DNA of 64,000 nucleotides, from the NCBI GenBank assembly GCA_932521025.1, contig OW051470.1, positions 9,968,501 through 10,032,500 on the forward strand. The letters are read 5' to 3'. Below, piece by piece: positions 1 through 15,449 of the stretch (its first letter is position 1; each line of letters begins with the position of its first letter). The notes beneath the pieces were generated by a model that was not told the origin of the DNA, did not search any database, and worked only from the letters and a program-made list of their open reading frames with translations. This DNA is from Oscheius onirici. Taxonomy: Eukaryota; Nematoda; Chromadorea; Rhabditida; Rhabditidae. Made by a program: the position numbers and the translations under genes.

Positions 1-235
1 GCTAGCTGGCACTGTCTCTCTCTCCCCCTAACACTTTCACCGTCCCAGGAACTGTCTTTATTACAGCATCACTGTTCCTGTTTCTGTCACGGTTACTGTC
101 CCTATCACTCTTTCATTGTCTCAGTCTTTTACTGTCCCTCTCATTTTCAGCAGAAGAACAATTCTGATAGCTAAAAAGCTGAAAATTGACAAGATATGCA
201 GCAAAAACTCCTTTTCCAGCGCTCTAAATTCCCTA

Positions 236-4514
<4,279 letters not shown>

Positions 4515-4517
<3 letters not shown>

Positions 4518-4531
4518 CTGAATTTGGTTTT
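4515..4531 (-). other. Probable trans-splice acceptor at the U2AF start codon
   Basis: On the minus strand AAACCAAATTCAG ends directly at the U2AF ATG, leaving no 5' leader. The upstream RAB18 stop is 213 bases away. This arrangement suggests a polycistronic RAB18-U2AF transcript resolved by leader trans-splicing. Inference from position only. Confidence 0.4.
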
Positions 4532-4729
4532 AGGCAAAACTACACCAAAAACATGTATAAAATCTAGGTAAATTTCGACTGAACGGCTCAAAACGAAGGA
4601 ATCAAAAAATATGTAGAAATTTATGGAAATGTACAGGATCGGGGGCGTGCAAAAGTGACTAAATGGCAGAAATTTGAAGGCTATACGGGGAAATATTCAC
4701 AAGGGGGTATGAGTGTTGGAAAAAAAAGT

Positions 4730-6014
4730 TCAACAGCCGCAATAGTTGGCGTCCTGACTGCCGGCATCTTGACCTAAACGAAAAGCGGGACGATCGTTCT
4801 CCCACAAGCCGGGCGTTTGAATTACCTGCAAACACACATGAAAAATCGATGGAGTCGATAAGAAAAGGTCATTACCGTAACGTATTTGTTCTGTGGTCAG
4901 TTATTTTGAGCCACAGCTCACATGCCGTGCAGTTGTGGCAACAAATTGGTAATACTGGAGCTTCATAACGTGATTTCACCAGGAGTGTGAACTGCCGAAG
5001 CTGTGGCTCAAAATAACTGCTCGACCTGTCGAAGCTATGGCTTGAAGAACACAACGGGTACCGTAAGACGTGAAAAATATCAAATTGTTTACCTTCTCGA
5101 TGAGTTCCTCGAAAGCGCACTGGACGTTCTCCTTCGTTTTGGCACTGACCTCAATGAAAAGGGTCCGATGACGTTTCGCAAACTTCAAGCCTTCTTCTCT
5201 CGAGACTTCGCGGTTTGGCTGAAAATATCCGATTATTCAATTTACCTATCTTTAGCGGATACTGGGAAATTTATATGACTTTGTGAACATCGCCACAACG
5301 GTCAAGCTTGTCTAACTGTGGCTGATGTGGCTTTGTAAGAAGCGCCACAACTGACAAGCCTGTCTAACTGTGGCTAAATCGACAAATTATAGCTAGAGAA
5401 CAAAAAATCATTAAATTTCCAAGAAAAAGCAGCTTGAAAAACCTTACCATGTCAATTTTATTGGCGACGAGCATCTTTACAGCTTCTCCCCTGGTCGAGT
5501 AGGTGTCGACTTCCGTCATCCAGTGTTCCAGACGCTCAAAGCTGTCGCGATTCGTCACGTCGTACACTAAAACTTCTACTTTTACGAGAAGACCCGGCAA
5601 AAATACCACAAATGACGCCCTGTGCTCCACGATAGTAGCTCGGTGTAAGTGTGCGGAATCTTTCCTGTCCTGAAGCTTTTTTTAAGGAATTCTTAGGCAA
5701 AAAATTACCTGCCGTGTCCCAAATGGCCAGCTTTACGCGATTCCCATCAATGTTCATGGTAGTCACGCGAAAATCGACGCCTAGAAGATAAACTTTGGTT
5801 TTTACTCGAAAACTTGGCTTACCTATTGTGGCCGGCTGCTCTGGATCGAATGTATCGTCGACAAATCGAAGCATCAAGCTGCAAATGCGATGAAATTGGA
5901 CGAAAAGTGCCGAAAAACAAACCTGGACTTTCCGACGCCGCTTTCTCCAATAATTAAGATTTTTAGCGTGGTAATCGTGGGCGCATCTTCTTCCTTTTCA
6001 CTTAGAAATGACAT
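4730..6014 (-). CDS. RAB18: RAB18 small GTPase
   Basis: Rab GTPase acting at the endoplasmic reticulum and lipid droplets. Seven exons: 5923-6014, 5823-5878, 5709-5780, 5607-5669, 5448-5566, 5093-5218 and 4730-4825, total 207 residues, normal for the family. Visible motifs are the P-loop GESGVGKS (residues ~18-25), switch II WDTAGQERF, NKID, and [15 protein letters not shown]. The last residues are NYCGC, a double-cysteine end for geranylgeranylation. RAB18 rather than another Rab is supported by [27 protein letters not shown] and [11 protein letters not shown]. The ATG follows a TTTTCAG acceptor by five bases. Introns 5 and 6 carry inverted-repeat elements. Confidence 0.95.
4899..5018. repeat. 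Inverted-repeat element in a RAB18 intron
   Basis: Perfect 20-bp inverted arms (4899-4918 and 4999-5018, AGTTATTTTGAGCCACAGCT and its complement) enclose 80 bases. More partial copies of the GAAGCTGTGGCT half follow to about 5048. Related to the repeats at 5281-5446, 13850-13946 and 34739-34845. Confidence 0.75.
5281..5446. repeat. Intronic GCCACAAC...CTGTGGCT repeat, copy B (tandem)
   Basis: Two tandem units (about 5287-5330 and 5345-5385) share GCCACAAC, AAGC(C/T)TGTCTAACTGTGGCT. The second unit continues into the same flank as copy A at 786-887 and ends at the splice donor of the next exon. Confidence 0.7.
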
Positions 6015-6597
6015 TTTGTTCTGAAAACAGGGTTTTTACAAAAATTTGCACGAAAAAATGAAAGAAAAGGGTGAAGAACCACGAATGCAATTCGAATGTT
6101 TGGCAGTCGCATGATTGAAACCCCCAGCTACCGTAATCCCATTCGTGACGGGACCCAGAGTGGCGGCAATATTTAGAATTTCAATTTCTTCTAATGTTTT
6201 CTTTCTCGAAATTCCTCTCATTGTCCCTAAATGTTTAGCTTAATTTTTCTCATTTTTTTCTCTCCGTCAGTCCGTCTCTATTAGGCTCAGCCTCTCTCCC
6301 TCCCTCTGGTAGTCAGTAGTCAGACTGAGCTGTCTTGTCCTCTGGACTGTCTCTCAATTATTCTAGACTCTTCTGGTAGCTTCTCTAGTAAAAATCTCTG
6401 TCTTAGTACGTCTGATACTTCTTCTGTCTCTCGACTCTCTGACAGCCGAAGTACAGGGGACAGAACTGGGGATACTGGTAGTCTTTCTGTTTCAGTAGAT
6501 CTACTGAACTGCTTTGGTAGACAGGGCAGGCAAAGAGTTTGGTAGGACTATTCCAAAGATCTCCGTAAGACTGTGAGACACAGTGACAGAGAGATTG

Positions 6598-6825
6598 GAA
6601 CGCTTGCGAGGAGGAAGAGTCTCCGGCTCTGTTTGAACTGTCCCAATCTGTCTGAGGAGTTATACCGTAACAGTTCCAGTAACGAACTACTGAATCTGTA
6701 ATTGAGGTACACTGAGGACAGGAGGATGAAAGAGAGACTCCGACTCTGTTTGATCTGTTCCAATCTTTCTGAGGAAGGTTATGAGTCATACTGTAACAGT
6801 TCCAGTAGCCAACTACTGAACTGTC
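6598..6825. repeat. Imperfect tandem duplication, about 115-bp unit
   Basis: Two units share GAGACTCCG(A/G)CTCTGTTTGA, then CTGT(T/C)CCAATCT and GTAACAGTTCCAGTA at the same spacing. The surrounding 6015-6900 is otherwise degenerate CTGTCT/ACTGTA sequence with no gene I can support. Confidence 0.7.
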
Positions 6826-6921
6826 TAGTTTGTAGTCTGGAACTGAGAGTCAACTGATTGTGGATAGTCCCGGTTCTTGACAGGGACAGAGATTGAGCCA
6901 TCAATGGGGACAATACGTGGT

Positions 6922-7272
6922 ACTTGTGAACTACATAGACGCAATTTCAACAAAGTCAATAAGTTATAATAATTTGGTAATATTGTTTTGTCATTGTAAT
7001 AATTTTGACTTAATTTAAATTGCCACAAAATTCACTCGTCATGAATACTTTTTCGCTACCTAGTACGGAAGAAGAAGCTGTTCGCCTACTTCAGCAGCAT
7101 CGCCTTCTACCTTCTAGTCTATGGGGATCGGCGAAGTGGAGTAAGAAGCATCGAGTGACTGCTCGTCACCACCTGGACAGTTATCAAATAGTTTCTATGA
7201 CAATGACTTGCAAATCAAATAGTTTCTATGATTTATGGACTTTGTTGAAATTGCGTCTATGTAGTTCACAAG
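6922..7272. repeat. Inverted repeat with 35-bp perfect arms
   Basis: Arms at 6922-6956 and 7238-7272 are exact reverse complements; weaker similarity continues outward. The spacer is about 280 bp and AT-rich. It lies just upstream of the gene at 7329, so it may be a small inverted-repeat transposon remnant. No target duplication is clear. Confidence 0.75.
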
Positions 7273-7328
7273 AACCCAGTACGTGTCTTTTAGTCGCTCA
7301 GTCTCTCTCCCTACGTATTTCTTTCAGT

Positions 7329-8068
7329 ATGGACACCAGCTCTTTCATAATTTCTGACAGCAAGTTGAGACTGGACAGGACCGACAATTACTTCATGGAC
7401 GACATTCTGAAGAAAATTGACGTAATTTGCTGTTATTCTTTATATCCTGAACAATTCCAGAAAATTTACAGGTCGCCAGATGAGATCCGTCAAATGCAAG
7501 AGGAGATGTCCGCCTCGACAAGAGAAACTCTTCAGGCCTTTAGTGATCTTGAAGCGGTCATGGAGAACCTTCCCAACGCAATCAGTAGTGAGTTTGTGCC
7601 CTATTTCCTGACTCACCCTTACATTTTCCAGCTTTTCGATGTTTTACAAAATTGTAGTATTTGATGAGTTCTACAAGTTTGTAGAACATCACAAAGCTGG
7701 GAAATGTAAGTGTGAGCTTCAAAATGGAGGTGTCTTCTCAAAGTCCCTGTTGTCACCATTCTTGTCAACAAAATCCATATTCAGGCCGTGTTCTAGCCAG
7801 AAAAGAAGAGTTGAAGGAGCTTCTGGGCGAGGATCAGAAGCTCACGTCCGAAAACGCTGCTCTCGAAGAAGAAATCGCACGAATGCAGAAGGAAAAGGAG
7901 CGACTGAAAAGAAGACGGGAAGCACTGGAAGAATATCGCAAGCTGGGGACGGCTGCGGTACAAAATTACGAAGAAGCCACTAAAATTGCCACCTCAAGTC
8001 AGTTCACTTTGCCTACTTTCTTCAATTTCCGTGTTACAGATCTGCAAATCCTCTTCGAGCTCAACTAG
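7329..8068 (+). CDS. Small coiled-coil protein, 153 residues
   Basis: Not recognised with certainty. Four exons: 7329-7421, 7461-7587, 7785-7997 and 8040-8068. Phases fit and the sum is 154 codons. The ATG lies one base after a CTTTCAG acceptor. Residues 1-32 are polar; about 33-75 form a helix-like Glu/Met-rich stretch; about 80-140 form a strong coiled coil (ARKEELKELLGEDQKLTSEN, EEEIARMQKEKERLKRRREA). Size and a two-part coiled coil would suit a kinetochore subunit (Mis12, Spc24 or Spc25-like), but I see no diagnostic motif. AATAAA lies at about 8119. Confidence 0.7.
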
Positions 8069-8961
8069 GAGACGCGCTGGTTTCTTTACGACCCACTTCT
8101 AAACTTTGGAACTTTTCCGAATAAACATTCTCCTCATCCAAATGCTAGAATGTTTTAATGTCAAATGTTTTAGAATAAAAACAGCCAAAAACTGGCTGGA
8201 AATAGGGTGAAAAATGTTGGCAAAAAAGTTCCAAACATATTTTCAGCAATCAAATTCCGATTCCGAAATAGGCAGTATGCTATAGATTCTCGTAGGAAAC
8301 AAGTTAATTTCAATTGGTATGCAGCGTGAGTGATCGCCGGCCACAATAGAAAACAAAATATAAAAAACATCAGGAAAACAGAAAAGCAGAAAAGAAAGGT
8401 GTTTTTGGACAGCTCGCCAATTCTGTACCGTAATCTACCATGGTGCCAATTTGAATAGCTGAACTTCACTTTCAGAAAGTGACAAGAACTTGATTTCTGT
8501 CCAAACTTTTACATTTTAGCGTAGTTTTGTTCGTTTTGTTCACAAATTCTCACTAGTCCCTGTCCCTCCAGCTGATCTGCCAGCTTGTTCGATTCCGGAT
8601 CCATTCTTCGCCAATTTCTACTCATAAAACCGAAAAACTAGATTCATAAACGAAGATGTGCCTTGTTCTTTGTGTCCACGTAATTGCGTTCCTTCTCTTC
8701 GCCTCTCTTTCCAAAGAGAAGGACACCTATTTCCAGTCCCAGTGCTGTGAATATGGGATCACCTGGCTCCAATCAGCTCTCTCCCCTTCGTCTCTCGTCA
8801 AGAGTCAAGCTCGTAAAAGCGCCTGCAGCAATTAGCAATTGGAGGCGGGGTCAGGCCGTCCGCCCTCTTCAGAGCCTCGGTGTCACTTTGGCTTCCGGTC
8901 CGGATCTCTCTTCTTCCTCTTTAATTGATCTCAGAAAAAGATTACAGGGGTTGGCCATGTG
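8069..8961. other. Intergenic region
   Basis: Holds the 3' end of the coiled-coil gene and the upstream region of the Ly6 gene. An ATG-started plus-strand frame at 8656 (MCLVLCVHVIAFLLFASLSK...) looks like a signal peptide but ends after 59 codons and has no support. An antisense hydrophobic frame at 8170-8469 is equally unsupported. Confidence 0.4.
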
Positions 8962-11900
8962 ATGTTTTGGTTTCTGCTCTTCCTCTCCCTCATCATCACA
9001 GTCAGCTCTGGTGGCTCTTTTCACGAGGATTATCTCGATCAGCCAAGGACTACTTGTTACAGGTTTGTTTGCACAAGAAAACGTTTGATTTCGATGATCA
9101 AAAATATTGAAATCACCGCAGATTTCCGCCGTTCTGCAAAGTTGCAGCCCTTGGTCTGCTCTACCAGTTTGCAGAACATCAAAAAGCTCGAAAGTCTCGG
9201 CTTCGATCCGAAAAGGGAGCGTCAATAATCGCAAATTTTTGAAAGAGCCAATAATTTCTCTACTGAATCTAGTTTTTCAACTGAACCAATCTTCTTCCAG
9301 TTGTGCCAACTTTGCCTACTTGACCATCTGGCACAAGCTGATGCACCACTACTTCCCACCGAAAAACTTCACGGACGAGTGTTTCAATCCTGGCAGCAGT
9401 TCGCAACGAATAGAGACAGTCCCCTGCTCGTCGGCCTGCTTCACACTGGTGGAACGAATCGACCAATTTGACTGTGAGTATAAACATGTGGGAATAGAGA
9501 CAAATTATCAGGTTTACACCTGCTCTCGAGATCTAATTGGATAAGGGATATTTTGAGAGAGGGGAGAGAGTCACTGGTTTGAATACAAGTTTGAGAGAGT
9601 ACAGGGATTTAGACAGTTCCTTCTTCTGGATCTAGTCAATGGTTTTTTTTTCATTCCGAAGGATTTCCGTTTCTAAAAAGTTCTCACACTTGTCTGGAGG
9701 ACAGACAAATCGAGAGAGTCCGTTGGCCTGGTGGCTAAGAGTACAGAGTAAAATTATGAGTCAGCTCAAACTTGAGTATCTAAACTATTAAAAAGCTATG
9801 GTGCCTGTGGCTAACTCTGTCTGTCTGTTTGTCCATGGCCACGAGAATCGTCGTAGCAAGTCAAGAGTTGTCAGGATTAGATAGCAAGTCACATAAAAGC
9901 AAGTCACAGAAGTTTTTACAAACTTTGGCTTCTACTATGTTAGAGGCAAGTATTTAGAAAGCTTTAGAAAACAATAAATGGGGTAGAAAAGGTTGGCGTT
10001 ACGACGCCGGCAGGCGACGAAGTCGTCTGGTCTAATTTATATTGTTCCCTGTACTCTCTGTTCGGTTCTGTCTCTATACCTCTCGCCAGATTCCTTCCGT
10101 CTCATCGAGCATGTTCTCACTCGACTGCCTCCTCCGATCATAGTCAGGCTCCATTTCACTCAAAAAATGAGATGGAACTGGAGACTCTCATATTCTGGCC
10201 CTGCCTATCCCTCTGAATAGCGGTCAATAGGTCTCTAACTTGCTCAGTCTTTCAGTCACTCACAATCAGTCGTTGCTTCTGTAACTGTCTCAATCCCCCA
10301 GTCTCCGTCTCATTCCCTGAGACAAGGTATCCTCTCCCTCAATTTTAATTTGAGACCCTCTGTCCCGTGAGTACAAATGGCCATGTCACCGCGACCTCCC
10401 CCTAATGAGTTCAGAGCCCACTTTTGACTTCTTTCCATATGCAAATCCTGTCTCTGCTGAGAGTGGCCACACCAAAAGAAAGCTCCCCAGTGTCTCATGT
10501 CTTCTGGTCATTAGTAGTCCCGGACGTCGTCGCATCAAATGCATGTATATCCGTGCACACACCGTCTCTCCTGAATTTTCAATTAGTTGGGGAGAGTTTG
10601 TGTGCGTGTCTCATTCGTCAAAAAGTCCCCCCGTTCTGGATCGGTAACATTCACCCAGGGCCAGTAAAATATAGCCACATATCTTGATTGGGTTAGAGCA
10701 GACCCTTTAGGCCCCTTTTAGGAGCAATTAATTGGACCTTGACACCGAAAACGCATGCCTATATTGGTGGTGGTGGCCTCTCAAATGGACGCTAACCCAT
10801 CACCTAATGGCTTGACCATAATGGCGGGAAAGGGGACGAAGGAAAGCTGATCCATTGCATGACCTGACACACTCCTTTTTTGACTCTTTCTTTTCTGTAA
10901 AGGAAAGAGACTGATTCCGTAGTCATACTGAAGGGGGCTACGTCATGAGGTAGCAAGAGGAGAGGGAACTGGAAGAGAGACAAGCAGATTCAGAAAAGGA
11001 TAAGGCATACAAATTTTGGGAGACTATCTAAACGAATCATGACAAGTTATACCTTGACTCGATTTACAGTGGGAGATACAGTAATCTTCATCAAAAAGTT
11101 ATATTGGTCAGAACATCTGTGATATCTCCTCTAGTCTCCTAGTTTGTCTCCTGACAAACTCTAATTCCGATTGGTACCTTCGGTACTCCTGGTAGTTCGG
11201 CTACCTCTGGTAGTCAAGAGACTGAACTGATAGCACCGATTCTTGTTGTATTGCACTGGCATCTCTCAGCAGATCTCTCTTCTTGTCTCTTTTTCTACCC
11301 TAATAGACGGCTAAGGAGCTGGACGAAGCTGGACGACTGGATAAAAGTTGCTGATTTGAGGAACGTCCAATGGTCAAGACGAATAAAGAACATGGAACCG
11401 GACAGATGGGCATATATAGCAACCAATTGGATACCTTATGACAAGCATCGGACAACCTCCTCCAAGATGGAAAGACTTTGTCAAGAGATGTTTTGACAGT
11501 AACTGGTGGAATGCGCAGACGGAGGAATGGAATAGGGTCATCGACCATCTTAGATAATTCTATGATTTGACGTTATAAATAAAAAAAGACGGCTAAGGGA
11601 AGTTCCTTGGTCAGTTCAGTATATCTCCTTTGAGCTTCTAGCTTCATGTACTCTTGGATAGAAACAGTAGTCCACTACTACTGACCTTGTAACTGTTTCC
11701 CTGCTTGTCTGGGAGAGCAAATGGAAGTCTAGTACGGGACTGACTGACAGATTGTCTCCCTGATACAGGAAACAGAGCAAAGAACAAGACGAGGAAACAG
11801 TACTATCCTCTGACAGTACACTTACTGACTCTCTGTCCCACAGTTTCGCTCTCTCAACTCCAAATCTTTCAGATCCCACTCCAGCCGACTATTCTGGCGT

Positions 11901-12451
11901 TCTGCGAGGCTGTGTCGATCGTCTTCTTCTCTTTGGTGTTGACGACGATGTTCGGAACGTGCTAGCCTCTCACACCTCAACAAGAGTCTGCCGAGAGACT
12001 GAGAGAAAACTGCTCCGTCTTTATCCGCTCTCAACAGACACTCCTTATGTGAGTTGGTATGCCGCCACGAGACCTAATTTATGGCACTGATAATGTCGAG
12101 TCAGCATAAATTACCTGCCAACATCGAAGCATGCCAGTTTCTCTCTTGATTTACGAGAGGGAATGGGGAGAGGGGGGTTGACATAAGCAAATGCAAGGAG
12201 ACATTCATAGGGAACCAGCAGCTTTCCGAGAGACTTTTGGGTCAAGAGGAGACTCTAAAACATCTGCAAAGGAAATAAAGTGAAAAACAAAAACGTCGCA
12301 AATTTATTCTTTAGATACATCAAAATTTCAGGTAACGTTCTGTTCCTGTACTGGTGAGCGGTGTAACGACCAGGAAATGTTGTCTTCTTCCTTCTCCAAC
12401 GGGTACTTTTTTGCGATGGCCTGGCTGCTGCTCCATTTCGTCGTTCTGTGA
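8962..12451 (+). CDS. Ly6/uPAR-type secreted, GPI-anchored protein
   Basis: Cell-surface three-finger protein, 189 residues. Exons: 8962-9062, 9301-9473, 11873-12048 and 12332-12451; the total is divisible by three and all phases agree. Residues 1-18 (MFWFLLFLSLIITVSSGG) are a signal peptide. Cysteines follow as CYSC, DEC, VPCSSAC, RGC, VC and FCSCTGERCND; the final CxC...CN is the Ly6 signature. The end (FFAMAWLLLHFVVL) is a hydrophobic tail typical of GPI attachment. RGCVDRLLLFG resembles nematode Ly6-like families. Intron 2 is 2.4 kb and holds a retrotransposon fragment. Function unknown; family members modulate receptors or channels. The ORF also reads through the exon 2 donor to 9544, so a shorter form is possible. 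Confidence 0.85.
11317..11586 (+). mobile_element. 5'-truncated non-LTR retrotransposon fragment with 12-bp target duplication
   Basis: Encodes the extreme C-terminus of an RTE-like polyprotein (RRIKNMEPDRWAYIATNWIP, then in another frame PPRWKDFVKRCF and TEEWNRVIDHLR), followed by ATAAATAAAAAA. AGACGGCTAAGG is present at 11305-11316 and 11587-11598. A frameshift near 11455 shows it is inactive. It lies in the large Ly6 intron. The rest of that intron (9474-11304, 11599-11872) shows only degenerate GAGA/CTGTCT-rich sequence. Confidence 0.85.
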
Positions 12452-13306
12452 TACTTTTCGGCATCTTTATGTCCCGTTTTTAGGTACTTTTGATGAATTT
12501 TATGGACAGTTTCTGGGGCTTCAAATTCAAAAGGAATATTTTGGAGTTTCGAATATGTCCAGTGGAGAGACTTTTGTGGACCGATCGGGAGAGAAAGAGA
12601 TTTTCCGGCAACTACTTTCGTCTTCTCCGCCGCCTTTCCAGGAAGATCTTGTCAACGTCATCCATTTCTGAACTCAAAACTGACATTGTAAAGGTCATTC
12701 TCAGTAGCCACATAACCAACTTTTTTTTTCGTCGAAATTTGCCAATTCATCAGTTGGTAGCTGGTCCGAAACGGAGCAGAGGTTATTACGTAGGCCAAGT
12801 CATAATCATGTTAGGGAATAGGTAATGAGTCCTGGAGAGTCCTGCGGCTATCAATCTCCTTCACAAATTATGGCTATTCGTCGACAATCGAGTCCTGATT
12901 GAAAAGGAAACGGATTCTGATAAAATTTTCATAAAATCACTGAAATATACACGTTATTACATCGGGGGAAAGGGATAAAGCTACAATTAGGAGGGAGATG
13001 CGACTAAAAATGGCAAGTAGGGGGATATGGGCGTTGGAGGGCTATTTTTAATATTTTTTTTTATTCAAGAGTGGTTTTCACTCTTTTTCCACATTTTAGG
13101 CAAAAAATGGCTAAAAACGAAAGATTCCAATGGCTTTAAAGGGCAGTTCGAACGCGTGGCGAATTGTCGAAAGTTCGGCCATTTTCTCTCAAGTTTTCGA
13201 CAAAATCTGTTAAAAAAATAGCGCAGAAGACATTGGAAATCATACAAAAAAGGATAAATTTTGACCAAAAAAGACTTCAAGGCTTTAAAATATGTACAAA
13301 ACGGGG
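12452..13306. other. Region between the convergent Ly6 and 5-phosphatase genes
   Basis: 3' sequence of two converging genes. It contains A/T runs and no coding frame with splice support. An antisense open frame (about 12328-12660) overlaps the Ly6 last exon and is treated as a shadow. Confidence 0.4.
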
Positions 13307-15449
13307 CTAATTATTATCTACAACCTCAAACGACTTGGACAAGCCTACTAGGCAGTTGCGGTAATTACTGTAGTATCCGAGACGATATCTTCCGACCGGC
13401 ACGTTGACAAATTCGCAGACGAGATATTTTTCGCCTTCGTGCAGTTGTTCGTAGCATGTAGCGACCCAGATCCATCGAACGGCCGTCTTGCAATCGAGAA
13501 TTTCCGCCTGAAAATTGATATTTTGCTATGTTTGTTTGCTTTTTGTCATGGGAAAAATGTAACCCGATCTAATGTTTGACACCTCGTCTATATGTGATAA
13601 TTGACGGGACTCTTTTTACGGGGACTAGTCCGTGTTACTTTTGAATAGAAAAACGTGAAAACTTACGGGAAAGAGTCCGATCCAGTCGAGATAGCTGCCT
13701 CCGCGAGACCAAAAGTCGTTCTTGAGCTGGTAGCGGGCCACGAGCGGCACTGACGAGTACCAGCTGGGCATTTGCTCGAAGATGGCGTCACATTCGAGCT
13801 GGACTACTTTGTCAACCTGAAAATTTAAGGATACGCGAGTTGAAACTGTCCAGCTATGGCTACCACAGATTTCCACGACAGTGGTGTAACTGTGGCCACA
13901 ACAGATTTGTTCTAACAGCTGTCAAACTGTGGCCTAAAAAACGAACCTGGACTGTATGATTGCTCATGACGGGAAGATGATCGCTCACTAGGACGTCCGT
14001 CAGCGAGTCGTAGTCTAGCGCCTTCACTGTCTCTCCCTAAACATTTTTTAAAGCCAAACTCGATAAAACTAACCTTGTAAAGAATTCTATCACACCACGA
14101 TGGCGTTCTCTTCAAGTCGTAGTCATTCGTGCCAATTTTTAGTCTGAAAATTCTTGATTTTTGACTTAAAACGAGCATTCTCACCTGTAAGTTGGCTTAA
14201 AATTAATCGGAGCCTCGGAAAAATAATCAAATGCTGCTCCCGTGATCATTGCCTGTCGCAATTGCTCTGTATTTTCTATAAATTTGGGTTAAAAATAGGA
14301 AATAACGGGTATTTTACCATGTATATCATCCATCTTATCACAATGAATCTTGGCCAGCGCTGTGGCTGGGGTGAGTTCGACGCGGAAATTCAGATCTCCT
14401 AACCAAAAGACTCCTCTAAAGCGGGTTTTAGGAGAAAATATTGACCTACTTTACAGTCTCGTCTTCGGGAAAAGTACAGATTTTGTTTGAATGGTACTGG
14501 GCTATCCGCCGGTCATAGGCTAGGACATCGTGCACAAAGTGACTGACGACGAAGACGAGGGCCGATTTGCTCTGAAAATAGACTTTAGACTTGAATTTAA
14601 TGAATTTGGGGTTTCTGGTGCAGGTTTTGCCTCTTTCCTAGGACCGCTTCCAGCTCGTTTTTAGGCACATGTTGGTGGAACGACGGGTAAAAAGCATAAG
14701 AAGCAGAAGCTTGGTATTTTTGATTGTAAAAGAGCTATATTTCGGACTTGTACTAAAGTTTGAACAAAAAGGTAGGGAAACAATAGATTTTAGCAGTAAA
14801 CAAGCTGGGTGATAGCTCCCAGAAGCGTTTATCTGCTCAAAATGCATCCCAAATCGTCTAGAAATTAGCTATACATTTAATTTCATCCATTCCGGAGTTT
14901 TCTGGATCAATTGCCAGCCAAAATCACTAGACTTCTTGAGCAGGCTCTTTCTCACAGCTTTTAGCATGTTTAACTCAGCCACTTTCGCTAAAAAAAAATT
15001 TCAAACCAAAGAAAAAAAGTACCCTGAAGCCTATCCTCAATCCAATGGATCCTTTATGTCCCGTCAGTCCTCCCAGCGTGTTTCTGTTAAAGCGATAGTC
15101 GATCCTTCCAACTTGAAGAATGAGCGATTTCCTCAAAAAGACGAGAATCTGATTTGTGGCCTGGTACGTCTTCGTCAGCAGCACCATCGGCGACCTGGTT
15201 TTCTATTTTTTTGGCCAAAACCCCGGATAAATACCTCATAGTGACCCAGTCGGTTATCAGTCGCTGCCAGGTCCATCCAGCTCCGCCTAGCGTCTCCACG
15301 TGGGCGACTTCTTGCATCCCGACGGCCAAAATGTCCGTTTTTGACGAGTCGACATGGCTAAGCATCGAGTCTACGGCCTGTTCATCGGCAGGTTTCATTG
15401 CCACATTGAATGTGATCGAGCAGATCCGCCATTCCGGGTGATGCGTCAT
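13307..15449 (-). CDS. Inositol polyphosphate 5-phosphatase with SKICH domain (INPP5K/SKIP-INPP5J group)
   Basis: Removes the 5-phosphate from phosphoinositides. Exons: 15235-15449, 15023-15194, 14478-14571, 14318-14410, 14185-14275, 14074-14143, 13947-14036, 13667-13816 and 13307-13507; 391 residues. Motifs in order: TFNV (~12), GMQEV (~44), GHKGSIGLR (~118), a VVSHFVHD strand, WLGDLNFR (~163), PPTYK-equivalent KPTYR, PSWCDRIL (~235) and SDHLPV (~262). Residues ~276-391 are a SKICH domain (YLDWIGLFP, GRYRLGYYSN). The usual VNCHLA motif reads VVSHFV, so the Asn is replaced. The exon 3-4 junction uses an odd acceptor (GAGGAG); it is the only join that keeps frame. Intron 1 is about 40 bp. The upstream acceptor GATTTTCAG is 17 bases before the ATG. 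Confidence 0.88.
13850..13946. repeat. Intronic CTGTGGCC repeat, copy C
   Basis: Contains GTAACTGTGGCCACAAC, TTCTAACAGCTGTC and AACTGTGGCC in the same order as the RAB18 and U2AF intron copies, and likewise ends at a splice donor. Confidence 0.5.

Noticed and set aside
7020-7328. Open frame upstream of the coiled-coil gene (STEEEAVRLLQQHRLLPSSL), reminiscent of transposase N-termini
   Set aside because: Too short to judge, no catalytic residues, and it overlaps the inverted-repeat spacer and runs through the start of a better-supported gene.
8170-8469. Minus-strand 99-residue hydrophobic frame
   Set aside because: No splice signals, no homology that I recognise, and AT-rich base composition that easily gives Phe/Leu-rich frames.
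12328-12660. Minus-strand open frame of about 110 codons
   Set aside because: No ATG, and it is antisense to the well-supported last Ly6 exon, whose Cys and hydrophobic-tail signature is convincing.
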